From Pseudomonas sp. NC02 (GTDB lineage: Bacteria > Pseudomonadota > Gammaproteobacteria > Pseudomonadales > Pseudomonadaceae), in NCBI RefSeq assembly GCF_002874965.1, contig NZ_CP025624.1:3472001-3536000 (forward strand): 64,000 nt of DNA, read 5' to 3'. This document shows, piece by piece, positions 59,711-64,000 of this stretch. The translations under genes were made by a program, and so were the position numbers. Under the pieces are notes generated by a model. That model was not told the DNA's origin. It ran no database searches and saw only the letters and a list, made by a program, of their open reading frames with translations. Each line of letters opens with the position of its first letter. Positions within the stretch are counted from its first letter, which is position 1.

Positions 59711-62179
59711 TTATGATTTGCTGATGCGCTGGTCGTCAAAAAACGGTTTGTCCCCGGCAACCCGGTCCGAAGCCTTTGGCACATTCACCCCTTGGCCATC
59801 CTGGGCGTCGACATACCAATAGCAATGGCTCACCGCCCGGGTAATGCCCACGTAGGCCAGGCGCAGCACTTCGTCTTTCTGCGCGCTGTCGTAAGCTTCG
59901 GTATCGCCGTCCTTGCCCAGTCCTGCCATGCGGTAGACCTGGTTCTTGTACGGCGAACTGGTCAAGTGCTGGCAGTCGCCCAGCAGGAATACCGCATCCG
60001 CTTGCAGGCCCTTGGCGCTGTGATAAGTCAGTTGCTTGAGCCGGCGGCTGCTGTACGGCAAACTAGAATCCACATTAACTACCGACTGAATATGTTCTTG
60101 CATCAATGACTTATCGCTGCTTTTTCGATACAGCATTAACACCGAGTCACCCTTTTGATAGTGCGCCAGCAGTTGTTGGCCCAGTGCCGCATCGTCACGG
60201 TCACGCACCGTGACCGGCACCAACTCCTTCGCGGTTCCACTGGCCTTGGCTTTCTTGCCGCTGATGGCCGGGGCCGCCCGCACAATGTGCTCGGCAGCAT
60301 CGATCACGTGCTGATGGCTGCGGTAGTTCTCGCCCAGCATCACCCGGGTGGTCGTGGGTGACGGGAACTCCTTGTTGAACTCCATGAAATACTTGGGCGA
60401 ACTGCCACGCCAGCCATAGATCGACTGCCAGTCATCGCCCACGCACAACAGCGAAGAGCGCTGGGCCCCACGCCCCACGTGCATGGCCGGCCCGCGGCTG
60501 CGGATCTCCCGCAAGCTGGCCCGGATCCACGAGACGATCTGCGGCGATACGTCCTGGAATTCGTCGATCATCAGGTGCGACATCGGCCGTAGCAGCGGGT
60601 CGCTGAGCAACTTCAGGTTCTCCGGGGTGTTTTCGCCAAACAGCGAGAACATCCGGTTGTAGGTCATGACCGGTGGCGACTGGTCCAGCAAGTGATCTTC
60701 GAGGGCCTTCCAGAAAATGCTCAGTGCCTCGAAGTAAAAACGGTCTGGATCATCCTTGGCAAAACTCATCTTGCCCACGGCGGTGGGCACATCCAGCCCG
60801 AGGTTCTCGATGAACCCGGCGGCGGCAACAAAGCTGTCCAGCAACGGTGCCGAACCCAGCTCGCCCTTGACCTTGTAATCGAAGCCCGGGCCCGCTGTTG
60901 CGTCACCTGCCAGGCTGCTTAAAAGCCGCCTGGAAGACTCGTAGCTTTCTAGCCATATCAATGGCTTACGGCAGAAAGCTTGAAACAGGGTTCGCTTTAC
61001 CGCCCATTCGGCACGTACTGACAGCTTGGACCCGGGTCGACTGACCTGGGCATTTTCCCGCGGGTCGAAGCCCAGTACGACCCAGGCATCCAGTTCGGCA
61101 ATGTAACCATGGCAGTGAAACTTCGCGCCGTTGATATCGAACGTCTGGCGATTGGGCTCGATGCCCTTGATCGGCCAGGCGCCGGCACGAAACCACAGGT
61201 CTTCGATCACATCGCAGAGTTCTTCATCGCGCTTGGCCGCCAGTTCGGTCACCGCCACGCGTTTTTGCACGTCCGGGTGATCGCGCTCCAGCTCCTTGAG
61301 TTGCAGGGCATGGCGCGCCAGCGGGGCGATCAGTTCGCGGAAGCGTTCATGGCGGCCATGCAGCCGGTGATAGCAGGCATTCAGTTGCTGGCGCTGGGCG
61401 TCGTTGATCCGCAATTCGAAGGGGTTGCTGTCGGCCTCATCAAAGCCCGCTTCGGTCCGCGCATTGAGGTTCTCGAACGCCTGTAGCCGCTCAAGGCCCG
61501 GCAGGCTGCGCACCATTGGCAGGATGCGTGAGTGAAAGGTCCGCACCACCGCTTGCGCGTCTTTCATACCAAGGGGTTGGCCCCACAAGGCGAGAATTTC
61601 CATGAGCTTGTTGATGAAGTCCTTGCGCGACTCACGGGTGAAGGTCACCACCGTCATCGAGCTCAGCTCGAAGCCCAGGTAATGGGTCAGCAGCAGGATA
61701 CGCAGTACCAGCGAGGTGGATTTACCCGCGCCGGCGCCGGCGATCACCGAGGTGGACGGCGTGTCGCTGAAGATCATCTTCCATTGCGCCGCACTCGGCT
61801 GGGCATGGGCCGGCAGCAGGCGCGCCACATCAGCCTTGATGCGTTTTTTCAATTCGGCGGTCAGCGGCAGGCGCCAATCATCGAACAGATTGTCGTCAAC
61901 ACCCGGCGCAGTGTGCTCATCCGGCCGGAAGTCACGAATCAGCAGGACCTGGCGGCCTTCTTCGATACCATCCGCCTTGCCTTCCTTATAGCCATACTCC
62001 ACGCCGGCCGTGTGGCCACTGCGAAAGCCGTCGGCCTGGCCATGCAGCCATGAGAAACGGTGCTGTGCCCGCAGGCGCGTCAGGCCGTGACCGAATAATC
62101 GGGCGGCGAGCCGTTTCAACAGGGGCATTTCGGCCAGTGGCCGCAGTTCGGGAGGCAGATCGGGGGTGTGTTGCGGCAC
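59711..62179 (-). CDS. UvrD/Rep-type superfamily 1 DNA helicase
   Basis: An 822-residue helicase. Motif I is VIAGAGAGKSTSLVLRILLL, motif II is HLMIDEFQDVSPQIV, motif III LLCVGDDWQSIYGWRGS, motif IV LGENYRSHQHVIDAAE, and motif VI KDEVLRLAYVGITRAVSHCY. It has a long extra N-terminal region (about 140 residues) and a wide insertion in the first domain, as in helicase IV-like proteins. It should translocate 3' to 5' on single-stranded DNA in repair. The start is GTG 62179 with AGGAGTCCGC before it. It is convergent with the DUF1652 gene and divergent from pirin. Confidence 0.93.
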   Translation of the reverse strand: MPQHTPDLPPELRPLAEMPLLKRLAARLFGHGLTRLRAQHRFSWLHGQADGFRSGHTAGVEYGYKEGKADGIEEGRQVLLIRDFRPDEHTAPGVDDNLFDDWRLPLTAELKKRIKADVARLLPAHAQPSAAQWKMIFSDTPSTSVIAGAGAGKSTSLVLRILLLTHYLGFELSSMTVVTFTRESRKDFINKLMEILALWGQPLGMKDAQAVVRTFHSRILPMVRSLPGLERLQAFENLNARTEAGFDEADSNPFELRINDAQRQQLNACYHRLHGRHERFRELIAPLARHALQLKELERDHPDVQKRVAVTELAAKRDEELCDVIEDLWFRAGAWPIKGIEPNRQTFDINGAKFHCHGYIAELDAWVVLGFDPRENAQVSRPGSKLSVRAEWAVKRTLFQAFCRKPLIWLESYESSRRLLSSLAGDATAGPGFDYKVKGELGSAPLLDSFVAAAGFIENLGLDVPTAVGKMSFAKDDPDRFYFEALSIFWKALEDHLLDQSPPVMTYNRMFSLFGENTPENLKLLSDPLLRPMSHLMIDEFQDVSPQIVSWIRASLREIRSRGPAMHVGRGAQRSSLLCVGDDWQSIYGWRGSSPKYFMEFNKEFPSPTTTRVMLGENYRSHQHVIDAAEHIVRAAPAISGKKAKASGTAKELVPVTVRDRDDAALGQQLLAHYQKGDSVLMLYRKSSDKSLMQEHIQSVVNVDSSLPYSSRRLKQLTYHSAKGLQADAVFLLGDCQHLTSSPYKNQVYRMAGLGKDGDTEAYDSAQKDEVLRLAYVGITRAVSHCYWYVDAQDGQGVNVPKASDRVAGDKPFFDDQRISKS

Positions 62180-62397
62180 GCGGACTCCTGCGATGCTTTA
62201 ACTCGGACAAGAGCCCTATGGTCGCCGCAAATGCCCCACAGTTCCAGCCAATTGCTTTGCGCTCATGCAGTTAGGCGATGAAGTGAAGACAAGTCCTGAG
62301 CATCGGCATCGAAGCATTCGATAGGAATCCAGCATTTTTTACGCTTTTTATCGATCTGGCGCTGCTGGATGATGGCTCCCATCCACAGGAGACGATC

Positions 62398-63093
62398 ATG
62401 CTTGAACTTCGACCTTTCAACACCCTGGGCGGCGCCAATCACGGTTGGCTGGACGCTCACCACCACTTCTCGTTTGCCGAATACCATGACCCCAAGCGCA
62501 TGCACTGGGGCAACCTGCGGGTGTGGAACGATGACCTCATCGCACCGGGCACCGGCTTCCCGCAGCACCCGCACCGGGACATGGAAATCATCACCTATGT
62601 GCGTGAAGGCGCCATCAGCCATGCCGACAACCTGGGCAACCAGGGCCGCACCGAGGCCGGCGACGTCCAGGTAATGAGCGCCGGCACCGGGATCGCCCAC
62701 AGCGAGTACAACCTGGAAGCTACGCCGACCAAGATTTTCCAGATCTGGATCATTCCCAATGAGGCCGGTTTGCCGCCGTCATGGGGCGCGAAGCCGTTTC
62801 CGAAGGGTGACCGCGAAGGGTTTGTGACCCTGGCCAGTGGCAAGGCCGGAGACAGCGAAAGCCTGCGGATTCGGGCCGATGCACGCTTGGTAGCGGCGAA
62901 TCTGAAAGCCGGTGAAAGTGCCGAGTATCGGCTGGACAACGGACGCCGGGCGTACCTGGTACCGGCCACCGGGGTGATTGAAGTCAATGGCTTGCGTGCA
63001 CAAGCTCGAGACGGTGTGGCGGTTGAGGATGAGCAGGTACTGCGGGTGACAGCGGTTGAGGACAGCGAGATCGTGTTGGTCGACCTCGCCTGA
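62398..63093 (+). CDS. Pirin-family protein (YhhW-like)
   Basis: A 231-residue bicupin. The first cupin has the metal ligands FPQHPHRDMEIITYVREGAI SHAD (H-x-H pattern) and VQVMSAGTGIAHSEYNLE. LRPFNTLGGANHGWLDAHHH FSFAEYHDP at the start is the pirin signature. E. coli YhhW of this family oxidises quercetin; the physiological role in Pseudomonas is unclear. CAGGAG stands 7 bases before ATG 62398. It is divergent from the helicase with 218 bases between starts and convergent with pgm. Confidence 0.93.
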   Translation: MLELRPFNTLGGANHGWLDAHHHFSFAEYHDPKRMHWGNLRVWNDDLIAPGTGFPQHPHRDMEIITYVREGAISHADNLGNQGRTEAGDVQVMSAGTGIAHSEYNLEATPTKIFQIWIIPNEAGLPPSWGAKPFPKGDREGFVTLASGKAGDSESLRIRADARLVAANLKAGESAEYRLDNGRRAYLVPATGVIEVNGLRAQARDGVAVEDEQVLRVTAVEDSEIVLVDLA

Positions 63094-63104
63094 CCGAGCT
63101 TGAA

Positions 63105-63134
63105 TGTGGTGAGGGAGCTTGCTCCCTCGCCACA
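63105..63134. repeat. Single REP palindrome between pirin and pgm
   Basis: TGTGGTGAGGGAGC and GCTCCCTCGCCACA pair with one G-T mismatch around TT, making one compact hairpin between the stops of two convergent genes. It could serve as a shared transcript end. Confidence 0.75.
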
Positions 63135-63158
63135 GGTTAATCAGTCATAGGCTGGGTA

Positions 63159-64000
63159 TCAGTTAGCCGAGATCGCCCCGTCCACCAACACCTGGGCCTC
63201 TTCCACCAGTTGCTTGAGGTGATCTTCGCCGATAAAGCTCTCGGCGTAGATCTTGTAGATGTCCTCGGTGCCCGATGGCCGTGCGGCAAACCAACCGTTT
63301 TCAGTCATGACTTTCAGCCCGCCGATCGCCTGGTCATTGCCCGGCGCGTGGCTGAGGATCTGCTGGATGCTTTCCCCGGCCAACTGCGTGGACGTCACCT
63401 GGTCTGGCGACAGCTTGCCCAACAAGGCCTTCTGCGCCGGAGTCGCCTTGGCATCCACCCGAATGGCGAACGGCTCACCCAGTGCATCGGTCAGCCCGCG
63501 ATAAATCTGGCTTGGGTCCTGGCCTTTGCGCGAGGTCATTTCCGCCGCCAGCAGCGCCGGGATCAAACCGTCCTTGTCAGTGCTCCACACGCTGCCGTCC
63601 TTGCGCAGGAACGAGGCGCCGGCACTTTCTTCGCCACCAAAACCCAGCGAACCGTCAAACAGGCCATCGGCAAACCACTTGAAGCCCACCGGCACTTCGT
63701 ACAGGCGACGGCCAATGCGCTTGGCCACGCGATCAATCAAGCCGCTGCTGACCACGGTCTTGCCCACCGCAGCATCAGCGCGCCATTCGGGGCGGTTCTG
63801 GAACAGGTAGTCGATGGACACGGCCAAGTAGTTGTTCGGCGCCAGCAAGCCACCGGACGGCGTCACGATGCCATGGCGGTCGTGGTCCGGGTCGCAGGCG
63901 AATGCCACGTCATAACGGTCCTTGAGGCCGATCAACCCCTGCATGGCGTAGCTGGAGGACGGGTCCATGCGGATCTGGCCGTCCCAGTCGACGCTCATGA
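63159..64000 (-). CDS. pgm: Phosphoglucomutase, C-terminal part
   Basis: The gene enters from beyond the right edge; 280 codons plus the stop are visible. The metal-binding loop [13 protein letters not shown], the sugar-binding loop [14 protein letters not shown] and the phosphate-binding [13 protein letters not shown] match domains 2-4 of the Pgm family, and the sequence follows E. coli Pgm closely ([20 protein letters not shown]). The catalytic phosphoserine lies outside the window. The enzyme interconverts glucose 1-phosphate and glucose 6-phosphate. Confidence 0.93.
   Translation of the reverse strand, partial: MSVDWDGQIRMDPSSSYAMQGLIGLKDRYDVAFACDPDHDRHGIVTPSGGLLAPNNYLAVSIDYLFQNRPEWRADAAVGKTVVSSGLIDRVAKRIGRRLYEVPVGFKWFADGLFDGSLGFGGEESAGASFLRKDGSVWSTDKDGLIPALLAAEMTSRKGQDPSQIYRGLTDALGEPFAIRVDAKATPAQKALLGKLSPDQVTSTQLAGESIQQILSHAPGNDQAIGGLKVMTENGWFAARPSGTEDIYKIYAESFIGEDHLKQLVEEAQVLVDGAISAN

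Noticed and set aside
7419..63134. Repeated palindromes considered as a CRISPR array
   Set aside because: They are scattered single or paired REP-like elements without regular spacers, and no cas genes are present.

Overview
The window looks like a chromosomal segment of a Pseudomonas of the P. fluorescens group. The strongest pointer is the complete gene order aprA - inh - aprD - aprE - aprF - prtA - prtB - tliA (51312 down to 36816, all on the minus strand), the extracellular protease and lipase locus known from that group. High GC, dense packing, many LysR/AraC/LuxR/TetR regulators and at least four families of paired REP-like palindromes between genes fit the same origin. No rRNA, tRNA, CRISPR array, prophage or insertion sequence was recognised. 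Nothing looks like a recent island, although a 1251-residue toxin-like gene (13515-17270) stands apart from its housekeeping neighbours.

Region by region. 1-2398: tail of an EAL-domain protein and a chemoreceptor. 2642-3431: a long imperfect inverted repeat with a REP pair in its centre. 3441-10406: an amino-acid-type uptake locus with an AstE/AspA-like deacylase, a TetR regulator, an EamA exporter, two permeases, a binding protein, and one polypeptide joining an aminotransferase to an ABC ATPase. A TTGAAC-N4-GTTCAA operator occurs at both ends of this locus. 10510-13377: CDP-diacylglycerol pyrophosphatase, an aldo/keto reductase and a divergent LysR regulator. 13515-17270: the large toxin or effector candidate behind a structured leader. 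17369-19701: a cation/proton antiporter, two small acidic or disordered proteins and a membrane protein. 20115-22477: a circularly permuted ATP-grasp / alpha-E pair. 22650-28173: msrB - dipZ - msrA, apparently a periplasmic methionine sulfoxide repair system, divergent from a two-component system. 28136-32320: hydrolase, AraC regulator, short-chain dehydrogenase and serine hydrolase. 32280-36214: a FAN1-like VRR-NUC nuclease coupled to a nuclease-helicase of the XPD/DinG type. 36409-51312: a small lipoprotein and the apr-prt-tli locus. 51677-55143: DmpA-like peptidase and permease with a divergent LuxR regulator. 55248-59028: polyamine-type binding protein, cupin, FAD amine oxidase and an NTF2-AraC regulator. 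59290-64000: DUF1652 protein, UvrD-type helicase, pirin and the 3' half of pgm.

How genes work together. AprD, AprE and AprF form the type I exporter for AprA and TliA, Inh protects the periplasm from AprA, and PrtA and PrtB carry their own autotransporter barrels. Each junction from aprF to tliA carries a REP pair, which may set messenger levels for each gene. A site matching the RsmA/RsmE consensus overlaps the aprA ribosome binding site. MsrA and MsrB carry export signals and DipZ can supply reducing power across the membrane; the adjacent two-component system is a plausible but unproven regulator. The most unusual items are the aminotransferase-ATPase fusion with its putative shared operator, the toxin-like protein with a Cys-His-Asn triad pattern, and the nuclease/nuclease-helicase pair.
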